From positions 58,217,535-58,281,534 of the forward strand of contig CM063111.1 in NCBI GenBank assembly GCA_031841125.1: DNA of 64,000 bases, read 5' to 3'. Both the position numbers and the translations under genes were made by a program. How positions within the stretch are numbered: the stretch's first letter is position 1; the number at the start of each line of letters is the position of its first letter. Origin of the DNA: Acanthococcus lagerstroemiae (Eukaryota > Arthropoda > Insecta > Hemiptera > Eriococcidae). This document shows positions 48,847-59,527 of this stretch, in pieces. A model generated the notes under the pieces. That model saw only the letters and a program-made list of their open reading frames with translations, made no database searches and was not told where the DNA came from.

Positions 48847-49290
48847 AACAATGCAATGCTATTTTTATGCGAAAAATAAAATCACTCGGATTTCGATGAA
48901 AATGAGTTCATCTGAAAGGAAATTTTATTTACAGTAAGGCATGTTTTTTTACAATTTTCCGTTAACCGCATTCATTCTTGAGATATTTTGAAAAACATTA
49001 GAGTTGCTATAAACTGCTTCGCTGAACACCCCCTACTCACCCCCTTTTCCGTGTCAGTTTTTCTTCAATTGATGCTAACAAATTAACAATTTGCTCGGTT
49101 CGAATAGCGGAAAGAAGTAAAGAAGAATAAAAGAAAACACTAAAAAAGTTGGATGAAAGATTAAAAGTAAAATATAGAATAAAGATTAATAAGAATAAAA
49201 TAAAAGTGAACAAAATCCAATAAAAAATACTGGGATGCGAACGGAATGTAGGAGCGCTAATGTGCACCTCCTAATAAAAGGTTGAGTGAT

Positions 49291-49630
49291 CATTGGGATT
49301 CAAAGCTGCACTAGAGTGTGCTGCAAAATTACCTGCGCGGGTGTTAATGGGTGAAAATGAGTGAGTGATCATGTGTACTTTCAAATAGAAACACTGCTAT
49401 CTTCAGGAGGTTATAAAACCGAGTAAAAATTATTCTACCAGTAGAACTGATTATAATTTAATTTTTCGGTGATGATGCAGTCGAATTTAGGTCAAATTTT
49501 ATTTGAAAGTTAATTTCTAATCGATTTAATGATAGTTGAAGTTTGCTACACGCTTACGGTAAATCATACGTGATCACTCACACACATGCAGGGCTGCCAA
49601 CACTTGAAACTCAAAATTTAAATTCCAATG
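49291..49630 (+). mobile_element. MITE, 340 bp (copy 2 of a pair), inside the LINE
   Basis: The ends cattgggattcaaag and ttaaattccaatg are inverted repeats. The element is collinear with the complement of 44595-44936, with roughly 90% identity by eye. It inserted between RT and C-terminal parts of the LINE. Confidence 0.8.
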
Positions 49631-50610
49631 GATCAATTAACATTGCCGTAGAAGGGAAATAGGGGTTTTTCAAAAAAATCATTATAAAATAAAGAAATGA
49701 CGGATATGCTTCAAATGTGAACTGAAAGGAGCTACATATTCGAACTTGCAATCAAAAATTTAACACGTCAGGTAGCAAAATTAATAGAAGTGCGGTGAAG
49801 TAAGAAATGAGAGGCACTTTATCAGTTGCTGGCACGACCGTATTTATTTTTTTCTTCATGACCATTCAGTGAGCATGGTCAGCGAACCCCAGTAACAAGC
49901 GTAAGCTTTCACCTAACTGGATATCCAATCAGGTGCAACACACCTGGTTGGAAATCCAATTATTAGTTGTTTCTTTAAATGATGGGGAAAAAACCACAAA
50001 ACTAAACCATTCAAATTAAAATGGGGAAAAATTGTAATTTTATTTACGATTTGAGACAAAAATTTTACCCCTTCCCTAGAAAATACCCCCATCAATAGTC
50101 TTGAGTTTGCACATAATTGGAAAATGAAAATGTGCCGGCCGTGTCAATGAGAGGTTTCACAAAACATCAGCTAGATGTCAGCCACTTCGATTCCGAGTCC
50201 CAATGGAAATAGGAGATGAAAAAATAACGGAGGTAAAGGAATTTAAATACTTAGGTAGTCTGATCACGCAAGATTGTACAAGTGAAACGGAAACAAAGAG
50301 TAGAATAAAGCAAGCTAAGAGAGCTTTTTTTCAAAAAAGATACATGTTTAGGGCAAACGTAAATTTAAAGTAAGACTGAGACTTCTTCAAAAGTACATTT
50401 GGAGTATAGCATTGTATGGATGCGAGACCAGGACAATAGAATAGAAGACAGAAGAAGGACAGAGAGGCTTCTGAAATGTGTTATCGGAGAATGATGAAAA
50501 TCAAAGAGACAAAAAAGATCGGGAATGAGGAAATATTGAGGCGAATAAGAGGAAAAAGAGAAATTTGGAATATAATTGTAGAGAGAAGAGTTAAAATGAT
50601 AGGTCATAAG

Positions 50611-51193
50611 TAGGACAGGGAAAAATATGCAAATGCATATGTTTTTGCTTACACTGACGCTTAAATCTGAGCAATTTATTTCACATTTCACATTTCATAT
50701 CCTCCTGAGTCTGCACACCAATTTGAGAATGCGTATTTATGCATACTTGAGAGTAAATGCATATTTCTACATAATATATATAGACAATTTGACTAAAAAA
50801 TGAGGTTAAAATCCCGAAAATGTTTAAAATATACTCACGAAATGATAAAAATGCAAATTAAAACAAGTAAAATGAAAAATACTTGAAGAGTTGCAGCGCA
50901 CGCAGAACCTCATTCATGCTCATGATAACCGAAAATCTTTTTTGTTCGAAAATTTGAAAAAATATGACTTTGTTCTATTGAATAAGAACCTTTCGTGAAA
51001 AAAAATTATCAATTTTTGCACACGTATTCATCTGCAAGTGTTTTAATTTTATGAATATGATTTTATGAAAAACACAAAAAAGTAAGAATAAATGGGGAAT
51101 AGAAGTGCATAAAAATGAAGGCACATATTTGCATATTTGAAGAAAAATAAATGCATATTTACAAAAAATAAGTGCATATTTTTCCCTGCCTTA
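50611..51193. mobile_element. hAT-type MITE, 583 bp, with 8-bp target duplication
   Basis: The ends are taggacagggaaaaatatgc and, as complement, taaggcagggaaaaatatgc. The exact 8-bp repeat gtcataag flanks it at 50603-50610 and 51194-51201. Removing it and one repeat rejoins the LINE reading KMIGHLIRHSRIFGITI-like. The inside is rich in tgcatat words. Confidence 0.9.
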
Positions 51194-53124
51194 GTCATAA
51201 GACATTCAAGGATATTCGGTATTACTATTGGAGGGAATGGTCGAGGGAAAGAACTGGGAAGAAAGAGCTATGGAAAGCAGATAATAAAATATACAAAGTG
51301 TAAATCTCTGAGATGAAAAGATTAGAGAGGAGAGAAAAAAATTGGAGATGCAACCTACTGGTTGAGAGACTAAGGAATATAACAACAACAATATGGGCAA
51401 ATATTAGTACGAATCCGCGGAATATCATCTTGGGTCAACTTCAAACTAGCCACTGAGCTCTTGAATCCTATATCTTGGATGTGGATTTCATTTTTGGTTT
51501 ATAGGGGGGGGGGGAGGTAAACGCAGTTTATATTACGCAGGAAGACACAGACTGAGCTTATTTTCTTACATGTTAGACTATATGGCAGGAACTTCGGCTT
51601 CTGGAATTTTGCACTGTGCTCCAGGCGGGCAAGGCGCAAATCTCTCTAATCGTATACCGGGCTTTAACCCTGGTTTTGCTAGCAATCGCCATAAAATCCG
51701 ATTCAACCTTTAACGAATTCTTGTACCTGGTTTTCCTCTCCTATGTATACATTACATCATGCCACAGACGTTGATGTTGCCAACTTGTATTAACGGTTTG
51801 GAAACCCCGTATCGAGTACTTTCACACGCCAACTTGCAATAAGAAACTTGTATCAAATAAAAAAGATCTTGACCGGAAATGTTGATCATACGAACAACAC
51901 ACGTTGATATAACGTGCACAATCTAACTGAAGGAAAGTCAAATTTACACCGAAGAAAACCGGTGACATTCAACTTTTCGCTAAATCCACTCCCCGCTCGC
52001 ACCCTCAACCCTGTTCGACATGTTCACCCACAAACACAGTGCAGCGAATAAACTGCAGTGTCCAAGTCGTAAAACCATCACTATAGTCACGATGAATATT
52101 CCATTAAATGTAAATCGTAAAAAGTATTCGTAATGCGAAAAAACTGTATACACAGAATTTCTGCAGGTACGTCGCATTTACGATCGCTGCTCTGGTACAC
52201 GGATAACGTTTACCATAAGTACAGTCATAGAGCTACGGGTATAGGTAGGACCTTACCTACACCATAAAAACTAATAAAACGTTTTTATTTAAATTATTAC
52301 GTAAACCGCGACAAATATACGCCAAGTATAAAAATAAAAGAAACCGGTTTCAGCTTCTTTTTTCTCTCTTTTTCGGAAAAGAGGGATGTACGATACATTA
52401 AACTAATTGAGACGAAAATAATAGGATCATTCATACATAGTCGAGATCGGTATAGGAGCGAAGAACGCGAGAGAATATTAATTATTGCAGTTAACGCATG
52501 TTCGTGCAAGGACGCCTGGATATAGGTATACGGATTTTCTTCTACGTTTCAAGAATATACCCTCGACTCGTACTTACGTACATTTGTACGGGAAAAATAA
52601 CGAAAAAAAAAGAGAATAAATTAGTCGACGAGTACATATACAGATAGTTTTTACAAATAGTTTTTTAATTTATGGAACCTCATGCGATGCTGATTGTGAA
52701 TCGATTGAGAGAGCGAATTGTCAGCGTCAATATCATGTTTACACAGTCGCGATCCCGGGTCGAGATCTCGTCGGGCTCAAAACAAGTTTATGAGCTTTTT
52801 TTTATGCAGGAAGTCGAATCGGATCTTATTTTTGCAAGCTGGCGTGTTTTTGTCTACCGCAATGAGAGAGGTTGGGAAAGATGAGATACGAGTACGCGAC
52901 CTGAATAACTAAACGAGTCGGCTAATCAGCGGCACGAGCCAACGCATTGCGGCGAAATATAAGTGAATGATTTTAATATAAAATTGTAACAGGTGCGAGA
53001 TGATGCAACAGTTTTATGACTCAGCTTGTGTACCGATGATGGCACTTGAGAAGAACCGAGGAGATTGATCCCGCGCTTCCAAACAAGGTTTGGCGCTGTA
53101 CAAGAAATAGGTATTAACTCTTAC

Positions 53125-53257
53125 TTCATCGTTCATCTGACAACTGGCAAAAGCACAAGGCCACGTTTCTCGACCACAGGGTGTACCATCTAAGAGATCT
53201 ATGCCATAATCGTGGCTAGTAGACGGGAAAGACTGACAATGCGCCATACATAGTACT
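53125..53257 (-). CDS. Candidate single exon with ADAMTS-type cysteine-rich pattern
   Basis: On the minus strand an AG acceptor (ctgccttcag, 53258-53267) opens an exon in phase 1 that runs 44 codons to a consensus donor (gatgaa|gtaaga). The peptide has C-x3-C, then YGIDLLDGTPCGRE, then C-x4-C-Q. In ADAMTS and ADAMTS-like proteins the cysteine-rich domain shows C-x3-C, DGTPCG and C-x4-C in the same order and similar spacing. It lies antisense in the large PDZ-RING intron, next to a LINE 5' fragment. It may be part of a nested gene, a stray exon relic or chance; no neighbouring partner exons were found. Confidence 0.35.
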
Positions 53258-53289
53258 CTGAAGGCAGATTCAAGGACAGTAGGAAAAAC

Positions 53290-53850
53290 GCCCTCCCTCT
53301 ATGTGTACTACCTTGGCGTAGTGAGGGGGATTAAAGAAGAAAAGGAAAACTCCGACAGATGAACCCTGATGAAAACAAGGGGGAACTACATCAGTATACT
53401 TCCCTACAAATGCGTCTCCACCACCATAATCATGATGACAACTCACAAAGTAAATAACAATTCCGGACATAAGAAGTCTCCCATAGGATGTCTGGGCAGA
53501 GACTACCAAATGAAGAACTACGAGGTAGGCAAATTAGAAAACTTAAGAGGAGAAAACATTAAAATTAGATATTATAGAAATTAGTGACGTGAGATGGCCA
53601 GAAGAAAATGATTTTGGGACGGGGGAGTATAGTATAGTTAATACAGCAGCGAAAAGAGAGCAAACAGGCGTAGGTATTATTACACTACACAACATCATAA
53701 AAAACGATGCGATGAGATTATATAGTTCTAGCTATATTTTGAATGGTAAATACGACGGCGCTAACCATTTTTCTCAAGAATTTCCCATTTTACATATGAA
53801 TACCAAGGGGGGAAAACAGTTGTCCATAATTTTTAACGAAAGTTGAGTTA
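53290..53850 (+). mobile_element. Second 5' copy of the 45.3-kb LINE, 3'-truncated
   Basis: It is collinear with 45270-45690: 'ccttggcgtagtg', the 'gcgtctccaccacca-aat-atgat' segment, then EVGKLENLR and RWPEENDFGTGEY. It continues a little further than the intact part of the other copy (TAAKREQTGVGII) and then ends within the endonuclease domain. Because LINEs usually lose their 5' end, a 3'-truncated copy suggests later deletion. Confidence 0.8.
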
Positions 53851-54589
53851 GAAGCGCCGTCTTTTACCTTGTTAAGATTAGTGCGAATCGAAGATAAAAA
53901 GATCAAGATGGGAAAACGGTTCATTCGAAAGATATAACGTACAACAGTTTCAGGCTGCTGGGGAAGAACGGTTCCATTCCACGCATTGAGGAAGAATATA
54001 GTTGTTGTCCATGCACCTGTTTATGGGCAGATGACGTCTACCTATATAATGTTGCATCATTCTCTTGCTGTTATTCCAGTATTACTCTTGCTACTGTACG
54101 TCCTTATTCCACGTGTGTTTACTAGTTTATAACCCCAGAGATCGTTCCCAAAAAGAGACTGTACAACGCAAGCATTCCCATTAAATCTGCAAAATATAAA
54201 GATTTGTACTTTTTAAAAATGTTCCTGGAAATATCTGAATCGCGACAATTTTATGAAAACCTCTCTATTTTGGACAACCCAAAGGAAACGAGGAGCCGAA
54301 TGGATGGAAAACGGAACAAAAACCATGATCAAGAAGCAACGAACAGCAGCAGCGATGAAACACTCATTGGCGATGAATTTTGAGGGGAAAATGGTTGATG
54401 TCCACACCTTTTTTCATATTTTATGTTGTTTTTTTTTCGACAAGAATTCGTAAAATTTGGTATAACAATATTTTTGTCAGCTAATACCTTCTACATTCTC
54501 CCATATTTTATTTTAATGGTTTTCACGAGTACCTTTACCATCTAAACGTTTTTAACCTTAAAATCGATTTTTCTGGAAATTCCACAGAA

Positions 54590-55862
54590 GAAACTACATA
54601 CGCAAACATCAAAAAAGAAATCATTTACCAAAATTACTGCCAGTTTAACAACAAATATTACGAACAAACAGAAGGCCTAGTAATGGGGTCACCACTGTCA
54701 CCCATTCTAGCCGAAATATACATGAACAACTTTGAAAAGGACCTACTAAACGACAGCAAACACAAAAAAAACATAAAGCTATGGACAGATACGTAGACGA
54801 CATATTAATCATCTGGACAGGAACTGACAGAAAAGACCAATTCCTCACGGAGACAAATAGCATAAACAAATAGAGTTCATAATGGAAAAAGGCAACAAGA
54901 CGATCAACTACCTTAACCTTACAATACAAATAAAAGATAACAGGATACAGTAAAACATTTACAGAAAATCCACCTACACTGACACAATAATACCCAAAGA
55001 CTCAATCCACAAAAACAACAGAAATCATCAAAATTTTAAAAAATAGCAATTAACAACAAATACCAACCACAAACAGTAGACAGAATAATTAACAAACTAA
55101 CACAACTAAAAAGCACGGACACTGAACCAACAACCACAAAAACAGACAAATACGCAGGAGCAATACCATTCACACGAACACATGCATACAAAATAAATGA
55201 AAAAATTCAACCAATACAACAAAAAACTCGGAATCAGAAACAGACCACCTCTGCTCAAACAAATAAGCAATGACAAAACAGAAACAAAGGACAGAAACAA
55301 CAGTAGCGGAGTATACAGACTAGACTGTGAACCCTGTGACATGAACTACAATGGAGACACAGGTAGAAAATTCACAATCAGAATCAAAGAACATGAAAAA
55401 TCACAGAAGCTAAATGATGACAAATCACCGTTTGGAAAACACTGCAATGACCAGGGACATAACAATGACAAATTGACAGAAAAGTACAAAATCCTACACA
55501 TAGAAAACAACACAAGGAGAAGAAAATTAAAAGAACAACTAGAAATAAGAAAGAAAGAAAAAACCAATAAACACAACAACTAACTTCCCCAGCGAAAACT
55601 TATTCCAACTGATAACATAACACCCACGGATTAACAAACTGCATGATCACAGACAACCAATAGGAACACACGACTGAATAGGTTCACCATACGGTACTAC
55701 TCTCAACTATGACTATAGAACCACAAGAGACAAGTCTCATTAAGGGTACTCTACTGATGATGGCATAACAGCTGAAAGCCCTCTGGACTATAGAAGAAGG
55801 AAAAGTGAATTGGCATACCCTACAAATGGAACATTACTAAGTTCACTTACACTCCAAAATGG
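54590..55862 (+). mobile_element. Penelope-like element: RT remnant, GIY-YIG remnant and 3' end
   Basis: RT pieces: GLVMGSPLSPILAEIYMNN (54.68 kb), RYVDDILIIW (54.79, the catalytic DD), YLNLTIQIKDNRIQ (54.91) and STYTDTIIPKDS (54.97). A GIY-YIG-type endonuclease remnant follows (GVYRLDCEPCDMNYNGDTGR, then IRIKEHEKS, 55.3-55.4). The YIG is changed to YNG. Stops and frameshifts break both domains and the 5' RT part is absent. The 3' tail (55640-55862) recurs at 62219-62432 and contains a ctgatga ... gaaa motif discussed under findings. Confidence 0.85.
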
Positions 55863-55924
55863 ACAATGATTTCTCGAAATCGGCTGTTCTGAAAATGTAC
55901 CATTCTTTCCCCTTGGTCTTCACA

Positions 55925-56180
55925 TTCAATTAAAATTTTATTAAACTTTTTACTTTTTATTCCTTTTTGTCGTTCAGGTGGTATCTATTGATAACAATAC
56001 TGAACGCACACAGTACCATTCATGATACTAAAGCTCGCATTTAAGGTATTAACTATAATCAAAAACTTAACATCGGCCTTAAATTCCTCGTTGAAGATAC
56101 ATAATATAGAATCATATATTCTCATGTTACTATATACGTTTTAAGAAATCTCAAATTGTTGTGTAGTGTTAGATATGAAT
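55925..56180 (+). mobile_element. Fragment of the 5084-5892 TIR element family
   Basis: It shares the block order of about 5380-5660: ttttattccttttgtcgt-type start, gataacaatactgaac, atgatactaaa, cgcatttaag, then 'aaattcctcgttga' and gtgtagtgtta. The terminal inverted repeats are not preserved. Confidence 0.65.
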
Positions 56181-57004
56181 AGAATGCGGCATAAAAAATG
56201 CAAAAAAAAAAAAGAAAAAAAAAAAGACCCATACATTTATGCATAAAATGTAAAACATTTTTTACCGGCCAAAATATGCGGTTTTCCTAGAAATATATAT
56301 AAAATCAATATAGGTATCATTTTACAACTTTTTGAAAGCCCCATTCACAATCGTTGTTCAACTTTTCACTGAAACGCCTGAGAAAACTGATAAAACTGAA
56401 ATATTAAGAACGAAAAAAAACAACAAAAAAAACGAGGCAATCATCTTGAAAAACCTTTAATGTGTTCTTCTTGGCTTTGTATTATGGAAGATAACGCTCA
56501 GCATTTAACCCCAAATATGTAAAATAAAATGGGGCTCAAAAGGCAGGGATTTTTCTGAAAAGTAAACATTGTTCATCTCTTTTGGGATCAAGGATGACTT
56601 AAAGATATGTATTTGCATATTATGTCACACTCAAAAGTTCTGAGCTACAAAGCGTTTAAGCTAAATTCACAGTTTCCAAAAAAAAAAAAAAAAAAAAAAA
56701 TTAAGAAAAACAGAAACCTCTGTATTTCTATAAATAATCACAAGTCTTGGTATCATGTTACTAAAAAAATCTGCCACACGTCACATGACTCATTTGATTG
56801 TTAAATAGGTCCCTGGTGTTGTTGCACTACTCACGAGAAATTCTCAGGACACATGAAATTGTGCGAGTTCGCCCTTCTGATAGTAACACTCGATACGGAG
56901 GTCCCTTTCTAAATGGTATTCTATGCATCCAGCTAATCCACCAATACTTAGAACTAGTATTTAAAATTCACAAACAGAGCAACAGTCAAATAAATAACTA
57001 ACAT

Positions 57005-58180
57005 CCCTGTATGATGTCGGACAATAGAATGATTTATGGTACCTCTGCCTGTTGTAAAAGGCGACTAAATGAAGTTGGGGAAGACAACGGGAAACCATCT
57101 CAGAACCCCCCCCCCCCCCCGTTACCTTTCGTATGATAGAAAGTCCAAAAACAACGCTCCTGAATCCGGTGCAGCTCTTAAGTGGGAACAGGGTGCGAGG
57201 AATATCACCATCTGCTTACGAAAGTCACAAAAAACACCTTGTTAAGCTGAAGTTGGGAACACGAAATGAGCAGCGGGAGATTTAGAATCGATAAAGAAAA
57301 TATAGATGGCCAAATAATGGTATTCTGAAGAAGAAAAATGTACATACAGCTAGTACTATACCCGGGCAATAATTGCTTACACTTTAGAATTGGTAGGAAT
57401 ACTCATAAAAGAGAACTCATCTCCTTCATTAGCTGCTTTGTACCATTCTCTGATAAGACTATTAATGATAAAATTCAGGCTCAAAGAAACAGCTATGAAT
57501 GTACTTCAAGTTTATGCACCTAATACAGCAAACCCCAATAATGATGATGAAGTAGAAAAACTTTACGATAATACTGAATGATTATTAAAGAAAACAAAGA
57601 AGGTAGAAATCACTTTATAATAATAGGGGATCTGAATGCAAAAATAGGTACTGATAGAAGAGGGAAATTGGTTAGTGACTTTGGATTGAGAACAGCAAAT
57701 GACAGAGGCAACAGACTGAACTAATTCTGTAAGAAGTATGAATATGCTATAACCAATACCTAGTTTAAGATGTCAATGCGACGTCTTTATGTATGGCAAC
57801 CTTCATACTATGATGAAATAGATGACAAAAATAGGCACTCAAATAGACTAAATTATGGTAAATCACACGTTCCAAAACACAGTGGAAAGAATAGCAATAT
57901 ATGCAGGGTCACCTACCAATTCAGATCATTTACCTCTCGTAACCTAGCTATAGTTGAGATCGACACTCATGCGAGGGGAAAATCCAATGAGATCCAGAAC
58001 GGATACTTCTATGCTGAGACAAAAAGTATTCAGAGAGAATGCTATAAAAGAGAAAATGTGATTAGAGGGGGGAAAATACGCCCTGTTACAGCAAATAATA
58101 CAAGGCAAAATAAAAGGAAAAGGAGGCCGAGGAAGAAGAAGACCATCATGGATGAAGAATGTTACACAATAGACTAGACT
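57005..58180 (+). mobile_element. RTE-type LINE fragment, endonuclease domain
   Basis: A leader with gcctgttgtaaaaggcgact (57.05 kb) is followed by endonuclease pieces in shifting frames: KLGTRNEQ (57.25), AMNVLQVYAPNT (57.5), GDLNAKIGTDRRGKL (57.63) and ANDRGNRLN (57.7). MRRLYVWQPS (57.77) is the last recognisable piece. These fit RTE-type APE endonucleases. The remainder to 58180 is AT/purine-rich. Broken by many lesions. Confidence 0.75.
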
Positions 58181-58344
58181 AGATGTATTTTCAGAAGTCA
58201 TGTCAGTAGCCAGAGAAAGAGATTTACTGCCTATGGTCACCCACGCACAATAATATGTACAACACTCCAGCAGATATTCTCTTAATACACTAAAGACTTA
58301 CTGATTATCCCCTTTAGAGCGCAACTGGTAACTTTGTATACATG

Positions 58345-58383
58345 TGGAGTGTGCATGTGTGTGTGTGTGGGGGGGGGGGGGTG
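58345..58383. repeat. GT/G microsatellite
   Basis: A short (GT)n tract runs into about twelve G residues. Confidence 0.85.
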
Positions 58384-58522
58384 TACACAGCAAACATGTC
58401 GACTAACTGTGGGACAGGTACCTTTGTTATCCTCACAACATACATGTAACTACATTAGCGGTCGCTGTTCTCACTGTTTTCCCTTCCCTTCGACTAACCA
58501 ATAGCACGTGAGCGAGGAGTAG

Positions 58523-58732
58523 ATACCTAACTCTGGACCGACCTCTGGTCAGTCAGTCTAACCATACTTTGCTACCATGTTGAAGGATGAAAATGCAGAA
58601 ATAATACTCTTGTCAGAAGCCTCCGGAATGCATTCATCATTCGAGAAGAATGCACTCAGTGCTAGAGGAGTACTTTCACCGATTCCGGTGGTGGTTTGAT
58701 TGACTAACCAGAAGTCGGTCCAGAGTAGGTAT
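58523..58732. mobile_element. Small MITE-like inverted repeat, 210 bp
   Basis: The left arm contains tacctaactctggaccgacc and then tctggtcagtcagt. The right arm (58700-58732) is its complement with about four changes. The loop is non-coding. Confidence 0.75.
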
Positions 58733-58799
58733 ACATACACTCCACGTTCGTGTGTTGTTTGTCAGGAAGTTTCACCATTCTTAATGAAGTTTTAATGAT

Positions 58800-59330
58800 T
58801 CTTGAAGTCACAATTTCGTCTGTATGAATCGTATCGAGGCTTGAAAGTGTCGAACAAATTTAAAGAGTCTAGAGAGTTAACAGTAAATACAGTCTAATGA
58901 GTCTTGGCACAATCTGAATGATTTTTCTTTTTAATGTCGGAATATGATTCAGATGAGTCTGCGGAATTCTCCTCGAGCTCTGAACATAACTAAATGACTC
59001 TTAAGAGCACCTGAATAAGTTTTAAATTCATCGACATGAATTTCAAAAGCCTGCGGTAAGTTTTAAGAACTTCCCAAGTCAGCCGAACCAGTCTTAGCTG
59101 AAGATGAATGATTCTGGCCGCAGAGACTGCATAAGTCTTACTGGAATTTCAACACCCTTCACGCAGTTTCAATGCATTTGACTCGTCTTCACAATAACTG
59201 GATAACTCGTATCGAGTTTCATCAGAAGTGAAATGTGTCTTCACAAGTACCGTCTAACAAATTGTAACAAGTTCTAAGAGCAACAAATGAGCTCTTATGA
59301 CTTTTCAGTTTTCAAACCACTCTGAATAAC
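58800..59330. repeat. Degenerate 'gagtct/aagtct' interspersed repeats
   Basis: Words such as atgagtct, aagtctta, aatgattc and gactctta recur without a fixed period up to shortly before the RING exon. The same vocabulary fills 61740-62220. It looks like very old, decayed satellite sequence. Confidence 0.4.
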
Positions 59331-59527
59331 TATCCCGAACCGTGTTTCCAATTGCACATCATACATACTGGCAAACAGCCGACCATGAGTGAAGGGAGAA
59401 TGACAAATACCAAAATAACGCTGAAAATTGTGTCGCTCATTATATTTTCCGATAGCGCCTATGACATTGTACCGAGTGAAAGCAATTATTTTCCAAAATA
59501 ACTAACCACGATTTATTTTGTTCGCAG

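Larger units (their letters stand above)
45270..51390 (+). mobile_element. APE-type LINE, near full-length but broken and repeatedly interrupted
   Basis: Pieces in order: a 5' leader (45270-45470, shared with 53290-53480); the endonuclease start (LRIGTWNIRTLNEVGKLESL, IIGISEVRWPEENDF, 45.5-45.63 kb) and end (ANVDSDHNL, 46.17); the RT beginning (ALKEMKAGRAAGVDEMASEL, 46.86); RT motifs (GFRKGRAA near 47.17, LEKAFDNV-like 47.5, VRQGCCLSP 47.66, ENVIEEINE 48.68, VADDI 48.75, KINKNKIKVNK 49.18); and the C-terminal segment (FKYLGSLITQDC 50.24, NEEILRRIRGKREIWNIIVE 50.53). Frameshifts and stops are frequent. Foreign insertions sit at 47197-47403, 47680-48657, about 48770-49070, 49291-49630 and 50611-51193. 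Its exact clade is not certain; it is RTE-like in endonuclease and gene order. Confidence 0.85.
35912..59527 (+). other. Inferred 23.6-kb intron of the PDZ-RING gene
   Basis: The intron is bounded by gtaagtgat on the left and ttttgttcgcag on the right. It contains at least a dozen transposon copies (listed separately). No other convincing plus-strand host exon was seen. Stretches without a recognisable feature: 36520-37430, 37750-40950 (including GC-richer ORFs open on both strands at 39700-40000), 42440-43200, 43300-44590, 51400-53120, 53860-54580 and 56200-57000. Confidence 0.5.

Noticed and set aside
55197..55583. 128-codon ORF as a host GIY-YIG nuclease gene
   Set aside because: It follows a Penelope-type RT in the same orientation and the YIG motif is mutated, so it is the transposon's decayed endonuclease.
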